Shown one piece after another: positions 26,322 to 35,012 of a DNA stretch of 64,000 nucleotides. The translations under genes were made by a program, and so were the position numbers. The notes beneath the pieces are model-generated. The model did not search any database. It had not been told where the DNA came from and saw only the letters and a program-made list of their open reading frames with translations. Every line of letters starts with the position of its first letter. Positions within the stretch are counted from its first letter, which is position 1. Source of the DNA: JAGIBJ01 sp032119595. Lineage in GTDB: Bacteria; Actinomycetota; Thermoleophilia; Solirubrobacterales; Solirubrobacteraceae. The DNA lies in contig JAUMBQ010000006.1 of NCBI GenBank assembly GCA_032119595.1, positions 744,001 through 808,000 of the forward strand, read 5' to 3'.

Positions 26322-26810
26322 CTAGGAGGGTGCGCGCGCCGTCATTCCGCGACGCGGCTGGAAGTCGTGCACGAGGTCGGTGAAGGTGCGGTCCGGGTCC
26401 CCCATGCCTTCGGCGCTGAGCATGGCGGCGACCTCCGGGTCGACGTGCTCGTCTTCGTCAAAGGTGCGGAAGACCAACGCGGCGACGATGAACGTCGCTG
26501 GCAGGATCAGCGCCGTTGCGATGCCCACGAGTACCCAACTTGAGGTGGTCGCGATCACGCCGATCAGGGCGGTCATCACGAGCATGAGGCCGACGATCGA
26601 GATGAAGACGCGCATCAGAATCGCGCTCGCGGCAAAGCGGTTGTGCGTGGCGTGGCGGTCGGCGCGGTGGTCCGGCCAGGACGCTGGCACCTCCACCTGA
26701 TCGCTTCCGATCACAGCGCGGAGTTCGCTGGTGAGGAGGCGGTTGGCCTCCGCCGACAGGCTTGGGTCATTGGACTCGACGGTGCGAGTCACCATGGATG
26801 GCGATGACAT
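26322..26810 (-). CDS. Small membrane protein with two transmembrane segments
   Basis: A 162-residue protein. The ATG at 26810 is set by GGAGG nine bases upstream. Residues about 60-85 (AILMRVFISIVGLMLVMTAL) and 95-125 (WVLVGIATALILPATFIVAA) are membrane helices, with soluble N- and C-terminal arms; the N-terminal arm has ANRLLTSELRAVIGSDQVEV. The C-terminal arm is acidic. I do not recognise the family; the layout is like DUF-type actinobacterial membrane proteins of unknown role. It is divergent from the HAD phosphatase gene. Confidence 0.7.
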   Translation of the reverse strand: MSSPSMVTRTVESNDPSLSAEANRLLTSELRAVIGSDQVEVPASWPDHRADRHATHNRFAASAILMRVFISIVGLMLVMTALIGVIATTSSWVLVGIATALILPATFIVAALVFRTFDEDEHVDPEVAAMLSAEGMGDPDRTFTDLVHDFQPRRGMTARAPS

Positions 26811-27006
26811 GTGCGATGGCCTCCGAGAGACGGGCACGGCAGTCTGCGAGTGCCATGACCGAGGTTCCTCCTTCCTGACGACCGCAGGGCGGACGAGCCC
26901 GGTCGGCTCCTAGAAGCGGTGCGTTCACGGGTTGGACACCGCCACGTCACGCGCTCGCCACACGGCTGTCACGCGTTCGTCCAAGTGACCACCGCTCGGT
27001 GCGTCC

Positions 27007-27051
27007 TTTGGCCAACTGTCCAAATAGCGGGCGCGCCGCCGGGCTTATGTT
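27007..27051 (+). promoter_or_regulatory. HAD-gene promoter with inverted-repeat box
   Basis: TTTGGCC-AACT-GTCCAAA (27007-27024, one mismatch) stands, measured from GTCCAA, exactly 22 nt before TATGTT (27046-27051). Six bases separate TATGTT from the ATG at 27058, so the transcript is probably leaderless despite the GGAG nearby. Confidence 0.6.
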
Positions 27052-27057
27052 GGAGGC

Positions 27058-27858
27058 ATGTCAGGTCACTGGGACGGACTTCTCTTGGACATCGACGGCG
27101 TGCTCCACGTCGGCGATGAGGCGGTGCCCGGCGCCATCGACGCGATGCGCCGCCTGCGCGAAGGCAAGATCCCGATGCGCCTGGTGACCAACACCACCTC
27201 GCGCCCCAAGGCCGCCGTCACCGACCGGCTTCAGCGCCTCGGGTTCGATGTCGAGGAATCCGATCTCCTCACCCCGGCGCAGATGGCCGTTCGGCTCTGC
27301 CGCGATCGTGGCTACGAGCGGGTCGCGCTGATCACCGCCCATGCGCTCAAGCAAGACCTCTCCGATCTCGAAGCGGTCGTCTCACCAGGCTCGGCCGTCG
27401 ACGCCGTGATCGTCGGCGATCTGGGCCCAGGCTTCAGCTACGGCATCCTCAACGGCGCGTTCCGATCGCTCCTGCGCGGTGCCGACCTCATCGCCTTGCA
27501 GCGCAACCGCTACTGGCGCCGCCCCGAGGGGCTGGTCCTCGACTGCGGCCCATTCATCGCCGCGCTCGAATACGCCAGCGGCCGTCAGGCCACGGTCGTC
27601 GGTAAGCCGTCAGCGGACTTCTTCCTCGCGGCCGTCGACGAACTCGGACTCGAGCCGAGTCGCGTGGCGATGATCGGCGACGACCTCGAAGCCGATGTCG
27701 GCGGCGCCATCGATGCCGGCCTGGCCGGCATCCTGGTGCAGACCGGCAAATTCCGCGCACACGAGCTCGACGAGAGCCCGATCGAGCCGACACTCGTCAT
27801 CGAGTCGATGGCCGACGCGCCCGCGCTCGTCGGCCTCGCCGGCAGCGCCTACACCTGA
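27058..27858 (+). CDS. HAD-superfamily class IIA phosphatase (TIGR01458/LHPP-like)
   Basis: A 266-residue cytoplasmic hydrolase. Motif I is LLLDIDGVLHVGD (nucleophile Asp near residue 10), motif II LVTNTTSRPK near 42, motif III Lys in VVGKPSADFFL near 180, motif IV MIGDDLEADVGGA near 205. The C2-type cap between motifs II and III marks subclass IIA, as in LHPP, HDHD2 and NagD. The substrate, probably a small phosphorylated metabolite, cannot be deduced. Its stop overlaps the stop of the convergent DUF916-type gene by 10 nt. Confidence 0.9.
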   Translation: MSGHWDGLLLDIDGVLHVGDEAVPGAIDAMRRLREGKIPMRLVTNTTSRPKAAVTDRLQRLGFDVEESDLLTPAQMAVRLCRDRGYERVALITAHALKQDLSDLEAVVSPGSAVDAVIVGDLGPGFSYGILNGAFRSLLRGADLIALQRNRYWRRPEGLVLDCGPFIAALEYASGRQATVVGKPSADFFLAAVDELGLEPSRVAMIGDDLEADVGGAIDAGLAGILVQTGKFRAHELDESPIEPTLVIESMADAPALVGLAGSAYT

Positions 27859-28904
27859 GGGGCGGCGTCGCTGTCGGTCTTCGGCTTCGTCTCTTTGTTG
27901 CCCCGACGGGCGAGGAGGAAGCCACCGCCGAGCGCACCGACCACGGCCAGCACGAGCGCCCACCACGGCACGCCTCCACCGCCGCTATCGGGCGTGAGGA
28001 TGCTGCCCGGAGCTTGCTGACTCCCGCGGAGTGCGCCCTCCAGTTCGAGATCGGCCGAGATCTCCTGTCGATCGCCGCATCCCGTGGTCACCGCCTTGGC
28101 GGAGTACTTTCCGGCCACGAGCGGTTTCGGCCACGACAGCGGATACGGGATCGAGGCGCCAGGCAGGATCGTGTCGAGCTGGCGAGTAACCGTGCCGAGC
28201 ACCGTTCCGTCTTTGGACAGTTCGACGGCGAGGGTCGGACGACACAGGAGCTGCCCGGTGTTCGAGAGCCCAACGGTGACCGACGGAACCTGCGTGCCAC
28301 CCAACGCTTCGAGCTTCATGGTCGTCGGGCGCAACGCGGCCGCCGCGGGGCCCTCCACAAGGATGTGCACGGCCACCGCGACGCGCGTGATCTGCGTGAT
28401 CGCGAACTGACCCTTGGTCTTCTTCTGATCGGCGAGCTGAAGCGCGAGACCACCGACGTGATCGCCGGGCGTCGCGTCGTCCGGCACCTTGACGTCGAAG
28501 CCGACCTTCTTCTGCGCTTTGCCGGGCAGGCGGAGCAGCGCCTTGCGAGGCGTGATCCACAGCGACGCGTCCCTGCGGGCGTCGTCCATGTTGGCGTAGA
28601 CCGTGCCGGAGGTGTTGCCCGTGAGGCCGTCGACGGAGTACAGCCGCACGCGGGCATCCTCCTTCGCCGAGCTGACGACGAGCAGCCGCCCGCTGTAGGT
28701 GTCGCCGGGCTTCAGCTTGAGCTTGAAGTACGTGTCCGGCGTGACCTCGTCGCCGGGACCGAGTGCACGCGCACTGAAGCCGCCAATCGTCGGAGACGAT
28801 TGAGCGGCTGCGGCCGCCGGGGCAATGAGCCCCAGCAGCATGACCAACAGTGCAGTGGTCAGGCGGCGCGAGGCGCCGCCTGACTGGCCGAGGCTACGGC
28901 CCAC
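27849..28904 (-). CDS. DUF916-type WxL-interacting surface protein 2
   Basis: About 351 residues. Signal peptide RRLTTALLVMLLGLIAPAAA; DUF916-like domain with SGRLLVVSSAKEDARVRLYS, WITPRKALLRLPGKAQKKVG and VPDDATPGDHVGGLALQLAD; a second beta domain with PYPLSWPKPLVAGKYSAKA; a C-terminal membrane helix (WWALVLAVVGALGGGFLLAR) and a short charged tail. The GTG at 28904 overlaps the end of the WxL gene by 11 nt and gives a proper signal; an ATG at 28841 would leave the signal without its basic start. A 10-bp hairpin (28860-28882) lies in this early region. It is the last gene of the set with the WxL gene at 28894 and DUF916 protein 3. Confidence 0.75.
   Translation of the reverse strand: MGRSLGQSGGASRRLTTALLVMLLGLIAPAAAAAQSSPTIGGFSARALGPGDEVTPDTYFKLKLKPGDTYSGRLLVVSSAKEDARVRLYSVDGLTGNTSGTVYANMDDARRDASLWITPRKALLRLPGKAQKKVGFDVKVPDDATPGDHVGGLALQLADQKKTKGQFAITQITRVAVAVHILVEGPAAAALRPTTMKLEALGGTQVPSVTVGLSNTGQLLCRPTLAVELSKDGTVLGTVTRQLDTILPGASIPYPLSWPKPLVAGKYSAKAVTTGCGDRQEISADLELEGALRGSQQAPGSILTPDSGGGGVPWWALVLAVVGALGGGFLLARRGNKETKPKTDSDAAPQV
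28860..28882 (-). other. Hairpin at the WxL2-DUF916 junction
   Basis: CAGGCGGCGC-GAG-GCGCCGCCTG, a perfect 10-bp stem starting 11 nt after the WxL stop. It could lower expression of the downstream gene relative to the WxL gene or protect the upstream message. Confidence 0.45.
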
Positions 28905-29490
28905 TGACGAGGGTGAAGGTCCAAGTCGACGTGTACGGAGAGCCGGCGCCGCCAGCCCAGGTGGAGGCGGGAACGGCGAGCGACCACGTAGGCGTGATCG
29001 TCTGGTTCCCCATGCCGGTGCTGATGGCAGCGTTGTACATCTTGGTGGCTGTCGGGGCGACGGCCGCGGCGGGGAGGGTGTACGGGTACGGAATCGCATT
29101 CGACGCCAAGGTGCAGGTAGAGGCTGCGATGCAGACCTGCGCCGGTGCCGACTGGATCGTCGTCGCACCGACTGGCAGCGTACCGCCGGTCGCGGTGAAG
29201 GTGGTAGACGTGGCCGTAATCGCCCAGCCTGCCGCCGACCCGGTTGCGTCGCCGACATCGAAGGCCTGCGTTTGGGTGCGCACCTGATCGGTGCCGTTGA
29301 GCGTCGTGGCCGGGAACGTCACGTTCCCTGGGGTGCTGTTGAGGAACGCCAGAGAGCCTGCGTTCACGGTTTGGCTGGCGGTCGCGGCGAATGCCGGAGC
29401 GGAAGCGCCGAGCGCAGTCACGCAAGCGATCGCCGCCGCAGCGATCAACCGATTTCGTGTCAGGCGCCCGATGGGCACGGAGGGAGTCAT
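28894..29490 (-). CDS. WxL-domain-like secreted surface protein 2
   Basis: A 198-residue secreted protein with signal peptide (LIAAAAIACVTALGASAPAF). The single WxL-like domain opens with AGSLAFLNSTPGNVTFPATT, has W-A-I at GWAITATSTTF near residue 88 and ends STWTFTLVSGP. Two cysteines (CIAASTC) sit at the same place as CLPSSTC in WxL protein 1, suggesting a conserved disulphide. GAGG six bases before the ATG is the ribosome site. It lies between DUF916 protein 3 (upstream, 120-nt gap) and DUF916 protein 2 (overlapping downstream). Confidence 0.78.
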   Translation of the reverse strand: MTPSVPIGRLTRNRLIAAAAIACVTALGASAPAFAATASQTVNAGSLAFLNSTPGNVTFPATTLNGTDQVRTQTQAFDVGDATGSAAGWAITATSTTFTATGGTLPVGATTIQSAPAQVCIAASTCTLASNAIPYPYTLPAAAVAPTATKMYNAAISTGMGNQTITPTWSLAVPASTWAGGAGSPYTSTWTFTLVSGP

Positions 29491-29610
29491 GTCGTACCTC
29501 GGGGAGGACAGGCCGAAGGGACGGCCGATGGGGTTAGGAATAGGAATTTCGGAGTTCTTGATGGGTCGTGAGCGACAGTGAGAACCGCCGTTACACCGTT
29601 CATCGGTCGG

Positions 29611-30963
29611 TCACGGGTCAGTTCGCAAGAGCGTCGGCGAAGGTATGACGCGCCTGGTTTGAAGCGGGTTGGGATCGAAACTCAGGTGCGGTTCGCGGTG
29701 CAGCGGGGCGAGCGCAAGCTTGGGATCTTTGCGATCGATGGCCTCCTGCACGAAGAACACAAGGCCGACCAGGGCGAGCAGCAACAGCGGGATCGTCGCG
29801 CGCTTGAGCACTTCCGGGGCATGCTTCTCGACGGCGTCGACGGCCTTGTCGATCCACGTCGGTCCGCTCGCGGCCGCCGCCGCAGCGCCACCGCCAGCGC
29901 CACCACTGCCTCCGGAAGATGACCCTGGAGCCGGAGTGGTCGCCGAGGCTCCGTCGGAGGCATCGTCTGACGCTCCTCCGCGATCTCGCAGCTTGGACGA
30001 CGTGTTCTTCTGCGACTTCTTCGGCGTCGCGTCGCCTGCCTTGAAGGTGGTCTCGCCGGGCTGGGCGTCGGTGACGACATTCGGTGGGTTGCCCTTCCCG
30101 GAGCCGTCGGACGCGGAGGGGTCGGGGACGGTCAGGTCCGGGGCATCCAACGTCACGGTGATCGAGTCGGTGGCGCCGCAGCCGGAGGTCGTGACCCGCG
30201 CGACGTAGCTGCCTGGCTTGATGTCGCGCGGCCACGGCAGTGGGTAGGGGACGCGATCGCCAGGGAGGATCATGTCGAGCTGGCGGCTCACGTCCTCACC
30301 CTTCTCGCTGGGGCCGCGGAGGTCGACGGTCAGGACCGGCGCGCACATCCGCACCCCGGTATTGCGCATCGCCACGGTCACGGCGGGCTTCGTGGTTCCG
30401 GGCAACGCGTTGATCGAGGCCGACCGGACCACGACCTGCGGGCCTGGGCCACCCGGGACGATGATCCTGATCGGCACGACGTTGCGGACGATCTGCGTGA
30501 CGTTCGCTGAGCCCTTGCCGTTCTGCTCCAGCACGATGGAGCCGACGTGGTCGCCGGAGGTGGCGCCCGGCGGCACGCGCACCGAGAAGTCGATCCGGCG
30601 TTCGCTCTCGCCGATGAGCAACGCACTGCGCATGCTCGGCGTCAGCCAGCTCCCCGTCTCCGCGAGCGCGTCACCCGCGCTGCCGTACACCACGCCGGTC
30701 GTTACGCCCGTCAGGCCATCAGCAGGGTAGATCCGCATCTGGGCGGACGCCCGTGACGTGTTGGTCATGAAGAAGAACCCCGAGGCGCTCTGGCCCGGGT
30801 TCACCGTCAGCGTGAGGAAGCCAGCCTCGAGCGTCGACCCAGGCTCCATCGCCACGCGGTAGCCGACGCCGCCGTTGACCTGCGCGGACGCTGCCGCTGG
30901 AACGCCAAGCGCCGCGACCATGAAGAGGACCGCGGCGAGGCCGTTGAGAAGTGTTCTGCGCAT
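29611..30963 (-). CDS. DUF916-type WxL-interacting surface protein 3
   Basis: A 450-residue protein. Signal peptide LLNGLAAVLFMVAALGVPAA; DUF916-like domain (ASGFFFMTNTSRASAQMRIY, WLTPSMRSALLIGESERRID, VPPGATSGDHVGSIVLEQ); second beta domain ending near residue 275 with PYPLPWPRDIKPGSYVARV; a disordered Asp/Ser/Gly/Ala-rich linker of about 95 residues; a C-terminal membrane helix (IPLLLLALVGLVFFVQEAI) and a cytoplasmic tail of about 45 residues. The long linker could span the wall. Its ATG lies 14 nt after the stop of the diguanylate cyclase, so the two are almost certainly cotranscribed. Confidence 0.77.
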   Translation of the reverse strand: MRRTLLNGLAAVLFMVAALGVPAAASAQVNGGVGYRVAMEPGSTLEAGFLTLTVNPGQSASGFFFMTNTSRASAQMRIYPADGLTGVTTGVVYGSAGDALAETGSWLTPSMRSALLIGESERRIDFSVRVPPGATSGDHVGSIVLEQNGKGSANVTQIVRNVVPIRIIVPGGPGPQVVVRSASINALPGTTKPAVTVAMRNTGVRMCAPVLTVDLRGPSEKGEDVSRQLDMILPGDRVPYPLPWPRDIKPGSYVARVTTSGCGATDSITVTLDAPDLTVPDPSASDGSGKGNPPNVVTDAQPGETTFKAGDATPKKSQKNTSSKLRDRGGASDDASDGASATTPAPGSSSGGSGGAGGGAAAAAASGPTWIDKAVDAVEKHAPEVLKRATIPLLLLALVGLVFFVQEAIDRKDPKLALAPLHREPHLSFDPNPLQTRRVIPSPTLLRTDP

Positions 30964-30977
30964 CGGCAGCCAGGGGC

Positions 30978-32678
30978 CTAGGCTCGTCGCGCCTCGACGA
31001 ATCCCGGCACTTCCGCCAGCTCGACCCGGTTGCGGCCGTTTTCCTTGGCGGCGTACAGGGCGGAGTCAGCGGCCTTGGTCAGAGATTCGCGGGTCGTGCC
31101 ATGGATGGGCGCCCACGCAACGCCGACACTGATCGTCACGGGAATGGGGTGCGGCAGACGGGTGATCGCCGCGCGCAGACGCTCGGCAGCCTGCTCGACG
31201 GCCGGCCCGGTGGCGCCAGGCATGACGATGCTGAACTCCTCGCCGCCGTACCGCGCTGCGAGGTCGCCGGCGCGCAGATCGCGCTCCAGGGTCTTGGCCA
31301 CGAGCTTGAGCACGTCATCACCGGCTTGATGGCCGTGCGTGTCGTTGAGCTTCTTGAAGTGGTCGATGTCGACCATCATCAGACTGAGCGTGCCGTGGCC
31401 TTTGGCCACCTGAGCGCAGGCGCGATCGAGGACCGAGTCGAGGTGGCGGCGATTGGCGAGGCCAGTGAGCGGATCGGTGATCGAGAGCGCGCGGACCTCG
31501 GCCAGCAGGCGGGCGTTCTCAAGCGCGAGCGACCCGTGCGAGGCGAACCGCTCCATCATCGTGAGCACGCGTCGCTCGATGCGGGAGCCGCGCCGCGCCG
31601 GGTGTTCAACCGCGAGCACGCCGACCACGCCGCCGTGCGGGCCACGCAGCGGCAAGACCGCCACGTTCGCGTCGGCCGGGAACCCAGCCAGGATCTTGTC
31701 CTCTTGGCGTCCGGCAGAGCGCACGAGCACGGTGGTGTCGTCCGCCATCACCTTGGCGATCACCGGTGCGTCTGACTGGAGCGTGAACCGAGCCGAGGCC
31801 AGGTCGGCGCTCAGGTCCTCGCCGGTGTTCGGTGCCTCAAGGCCGCGACTGGCGAGGGCGTGCAGGATGCCGTCTTCCTCGCTGCGGACGACGAGCGAGG
31901 GCTCACACCCGTAGATCTCGGCGACGCCATCGAGCATGACCTCGGCAACGTCCTCTGGCGCGTCGACCTCTTCGAGCCGCAGGGCGAATCGTGCGAGCTC
32001 CTCGAGGTCGTAGCGGCGGCGGCGGAGCTCGCGCTCGTTGATCGCGGCGAAGCTCGTCGTCACGACGGTCACCAGGAAGTAGATGACGACCTCGATCGCC
32101 ACCTGGAGGTACGCGTCGTCGCCGAAGGCGATGGTCTGCCCGCCGAGGGCGTCGACGGCTCCGGTCTCGGTGGCATAGACGGCGCAGAGGAGGAGCCAGG
32201 CGTTGAACATCGCGAGCTTGATGCCCGTGCGGAAAGAGGCCAGCAGCGACACCGTGATGAGCTGCAGCAGGACGAGGTACCGCAGCGGGGAATCGAGACC
32301 CGCGGAACCGTACGAGGCCCATGCGAGGAACACACTGTCGGCCATCGCGATGACGCCGAAGAGGAACCGCGCGGGGCGATTGGATCGACGCCACCAGGCC
32401 TCGACGGCCAAGGTCGCCGCGAGGTAGCCCATCGAGACGATCAGCGTCACCTGGAGCGAAGCGCCACGCGTGGACTCCACCCCCAGCCAGGAGGCAATGA
32501 TGACGACGACGGCCATGGCCCGGAACGCGGAGATCATCCGCATGCGCTCGCCCAGTGGGACGAGGTCGACGGCGGTGAGGCCGGTTCGCTTCATGGACGA
32601 CAGATCGGCGAGTCCGGACGGAAGTTGAAGCGGACCCGACAACTTGGCCAGACTTCGGGCGTCCCCCGACGGTGTCAC
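30978..32678 (-). CDS. Membrane-bound diguanylate cyclase (GAF-GGDEF)
   Basis: A 566-residue protein making c-di-GMP from two GTP. The GTG at 32678 is set by GGAG with a 5-nt gap. Residues about 35-205 hold five or six membrane helices, 215-385 a GAF-like sensor (EPSLVVRSEEDGILHALAS, VAVLPLRGPHGGVVGVLAVE), and 395-560 the GGDEF domain with DIDHFKKLNDTHGHQAGDD and active-site RYGGEEFSIVMPG. An inhibitory-site motif RAGD (RxxD) lies five residues before GGEEF, so product inhibition is likely. It leads the operon with DUF916 protein 3, WxL protein 2 and DUF916 protein 2, linking c-di-GMP to cell-surface assembly. Confidence 0.92.
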   Translation of the reverse strand: MTPSGDARSLAKLSGPLQLPSGLADLSSMKRTGLTAVDLVPLGERMRMISAFRAMAVVVIIASWLGVESTRGASLQVTLIVSMGYLAATLAVEAWWRRSNRPARFLFGVIAMADSVFLAWASYGSAGLDSPLRYLVLLQLITVSLLASFRTGIKLAMFNAWLLLCAVYATETGAVDALGGQTIAFGDDAYLQVAIEVVIYFLVTVVTTSFAAINERELRRRRYDLEELARFALRLEEVDAPEDVAEVMLDGVAEIYGCEPSLVVRSEEDGILHALASRGLEAPNTGEDLSADLASARFTLQSDAPVIAKVMADDTTVLVRSAGRQEDKILAGFPADANVAVLPLRGPHGGVVGVLAVEHPARRGSRIERRVLTMMERFASHGSLALENARLLAEVRALSITDPLTGLANRRHLDSVLDRACAQVAKGHGTLSLMMVDIDHFKKLNDTHGHQAGDDVLKLVAKTLERDLRAGDLAARYGGEEFSIVMPGATGPAVEQAAERLRAAITRLPHPIPVTISVGVAWAPIHGTTRESLTKAADSALYAAKENGRNRVELAEVPGFVEARRA

Positions 32679-32753
32679 TAGAGCTCCGTCATCGACCCGA
32701 TCGCGCACCTGCGACCGCCTTCGCGCCTGTGGCCGCCCAGTTCTGCGGGCCGA

Positions 32754-33767
32754 TCAGAGCGCGAGCGTGCCGCTGAGGTAGCGCTCAGCAACCTCGCACG
32801 CGCCGGCCGTGAAGCCTGCGCCCAGCGCGTCTGCATCGGCGGCCGTCTCATGATTGAGAGCGACCCACCCGACGAGCGCAAGGCGGCGGAGCATCACGAA
32901 CGTCGCGAGCTGCGAGACCTGCGCCTCATCCAGCGCGCGGACCGTTCGATATCCGGTGACCCAGGCGTCGAGCAGCTCAGGAAGTCGCGCGTCGTGTTCG
33001 AGGAAACTCACCGCGGCACCGAAGTCGTACATCAGCCAACCCTTGCCGCAGTCGTCGAAGTCGATCACGTTCACGACCTGCGCTCCGTCACGCTCCTCGA
33101 GGCGGAGATTTTCGAGGCGCAGATCCGCGTGGATGAGGCCGAATTGGCCGGGCCCGACGGGCAGCTCGTCGAGCCTGCGCCGGACCGCCGTCTCCGCGCG
33201 CTCGAGCATCCGCTCGGCCTCGCCGTCGAGCCCAAGCCCGCGGCGCCAGTGCCCGAGCGCCGGGCGGGGACCGAAGAACTCGGCTGCGTTCCACGACCGT
33301 CGGCAGAACCCGTCCGGCAGGGTCCATCCGATGCTGTGCAGGTGGAGCTTCGCGGCCGTCGCTCCGAGCGTGCTGAACGATGCGACGAGGTCACCATCTG
33401 GCGACGGGGCGGCACCGGACAGCCACCCGTTGACCGTGATCAAGCGCTGGCCCTCATCGCTGTCGATCACCACGACGCGGTCGCCGTTCTTCGCACTCAC
33501 CGGCGGCGGAACCTGAACCGAGCGATCCGCCCGGAGTGCGTCGAGCCAGAGCAGCTCGCTCTTGATCTGGTGGCACGCGTGGTAGCCCTGACGATGAAGA
33601 CGCAGCCCGAGCGTCTCCCCCGTCACCGGGTCGTCGACGCGAAAGATCACGTTGTCGGAGAACGTGGTGAGCGTGAGCGTCGCCTGCGGGGAGCAGTCGT
33701 ATCTCGCCAGCGCCTCCCGGGCGAGCGCCTCGCACGCACGCGCGTGCGTCTCCGCAACCGGGCTCAT
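32754..33767 (-). CDS. Phosphotransferase (APH/homoserine kinase II-like)
   Basis: A 337-residue kinase-fold protein of the aminoglycoside phosphotransferase superfamily. The catalytic loop is LIHADLRLENL near residue 210 (Brenner motif HxDxxxxN) and the metal-binding motif VIDFDDCGKGWLMYDFGAAV near 232. The form HADLRLENL and DFDDCG is typical of the stress-response/HSK-II group that phosphorylates metabolites rather than antibiotics. Its ATG overlaps the SDR stop by 4 nt (ATGA), so it is coupled to that gene. Substrate unknown. Confidence 0.87.
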   Translation of the reverse strand: MSPVAETHARACEALAREALARYDCSPQATLTLTTFSDNVIFRVDDPVTGETLGLRLHRQGYHACHQIKSELLWLDALRADRSVQVPPPVSAKNGDRVVVIDSDEGQRLITVNGWLSGAAPSPDGDLVASFSTLGATAAKLHLHSIGWTLPDGFCRRSWNAAEFFGPRPALGHWRRGLGLDGEAERMLERAETAVRRRLDELPVGPGQFGLIHADLRLENLRLEERDGAQVVNVIDFDDCGKGWLMYDFGAAVSFLEHDARLPELLDAWVTGYRTVRALDEAQVSQLATFVMLRRLALVGWVALNHETAADADALGAGFTAGACEVAERYLSGTLAL

Positions 33768-34555
33768 TGGACCGCCACCAGCTCGTCCATGGCCTGCGGC
33801 GACTCGGGCAGCACCTGGCCGCCGTCGACCGCGATCGCCTGCCCGGTCACGTACCCAGCCTCATCGGTCGCAAAGAACAGCGCGGTGTTGCCGATGTCAG
33901 CCGGCGTGCCGAGCTTGCCCTGCGGAATCGACGCCGCCATGCCCGCGAGGTAGTCCTCGCCCATGTCGGCAAGCCCTTCCGTGAGGATGTTCCCCGGCAG
34001 GACCGCGTTGACGGTGATGCCCTGCGGCGCGAGTTCGATCGCCGCCGTGCGCATGTACCCGAGCTGGGCGGCCTTCGTGGCCCCGTAATGCGCCCATCCT
34101 GGGTAGCCCGTGATCGGTCCGGTGATCGACGACGTGAGGATCACCCGCCCGCGCCCGCTCTCGGCCAGCGCCGGAATCGCCGCAGTGATCACGAGCATCA
34201 TCCCGCGCACGTTGACGTTGAAGATGTGGTCGATATCGGAGGCCGTCAGGTCGACCAGAGCCTGCTGCGGAAAGATGCCTGCGTTGGCGCAGACGATGTC
34301 GAGGCCGCCAAGGCGGTGGATCGCTTCATCGACGATCCGCGTGCAATCCTCGGGCTTGGCAAGGTCGCCCGCGACGAACTGCGCGGTGCCCGCGAGCCGG
34401 CCAAGTTCCGCGACGACGTGCTCACCGACGGACGCGTCGCGACCCGAGACCACGACCCGCGCGCCGGCCCTCGCAAACGCCGTCGCGATGCCTTTGCCAA
34501 TGCCGCGAGTCCCGCCCGTGACCAGGACTCGGCGACCGGTGAGGGGACTGAACAT
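33764..34555 (-). CDS. SDR-family oxidoreductase (FabG-like)
   Basis: A 263-residue classical short-chain dehydrogenase. The NAD(P) motif is VLVTGGTRGIGKGIA near residue 11, structural ANAGIF near 87, catalytic Ser in ILTSSITGPITG near 138 and Tyr-Lys in HYGATKAAQLGYM near 155. The C-terminal YVTGQAIAVDGGQ is typical of 3-oxoacyl-ACP reductase-like enzymes. It probably reduces or oxidises a keto or hydroxy group, with the coupled downstream kinase acting in the same pathway. Exact substrate not inferable. Confidence 0.92.
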   Translation of the reverse strand: MFSPLTGRRVLVTGGTRGIGKGIATAFARAGARVVVSGRDASVGEHVVAELGRLAGTAQFVAGDLAKPEDCTRIVDEAIHRLGGLDIVCANAGIFPQQALVDLTASDIDHIFNVNVRGMMLVITAAIPALAESGRGRVILTSSITGPITGYPGWAHYGATKAAQLGYMRTAAIELAPQGITVNAVLPGNILTEGLADMGEDYLAGMAASIPQGKLGTPADIGNTALFFATDEAGYVTGQAIAVDGGQVLPESPQAMDELVAVQ

Positions 34556-34731
34556 GCGTGGGGTGCTCCGAGGCTGGCGGCGTGGACATGACCGGCCTGA
34601 GAGCGCGCCAGCGGCGCGGCTTTGCAGCCGCCCCAGCCCTCGCATCGGTGGTCGACGCAGGACTCCAGTGGAGCCTAAACCTGAAGGGCTGCCAGCCCAT
34701 TGAGAACTGGTCGAAAGATCAGGCGCAGGAT

Positions 34732-34747
34732 TTGTCCGTGCGGACAA
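34732..34747. promoter_or_regulatory. Perfect 16-bp palindrome
   Basis: TTGTCCG-TG-CGGACAA. It resembles the TTTGGMC-N4-GKMCAA boxes but has no TAnnnT at the fixed distance on either strand. It may be an operator for the SDR gene. Confidence 0.4.
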
Positions 34748-34859
34748 GGGCCGGCGTGACCTGCCCACCATCCGACGTTGCATTCCTGTGGTATCTGGTT
34801 AGGATACCGACGGTCTCCGCCCTTTCGGCAAGACCCGCTGGCTCTGGTGAGCGCCACGG

Positions 34860-34968
34860 GCGGACGCCGGTTCATGTGGGAACTCGCCCGGCGTCCGCTG
34901 CGCCCCTCGGGGCGCGATTGGTGAACCGTCGGGGTCGCAGTATTCGGGACGGGTGCTGCGACCCCGAC
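34860..34968. other. Cluster of three stable hairpins
   Basis: An 11-bp stem with 17-nt loop (34860-34898), CGCCCC-TC-GGGGCG (34901-34914), and a perfect 13-bp stem GTCGGGGTCGCAG with 15-nt loop (34928-34968). It could be a terminator array or a small structured RNA. Confidence 0.45.
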
Positions 34969-35012
34969 CACCATGCGCACTGAAACAATTTCGAAACATT
35001 CGGCGCCCCAGT

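Noticed and set aside
34732..34747. Sixth member of the TTTGGMC-N4-GKMCAA promoter set
   Set aside because: The palindrome fits, but no TAnnnT lies at the required 22-nt distance on either strand.
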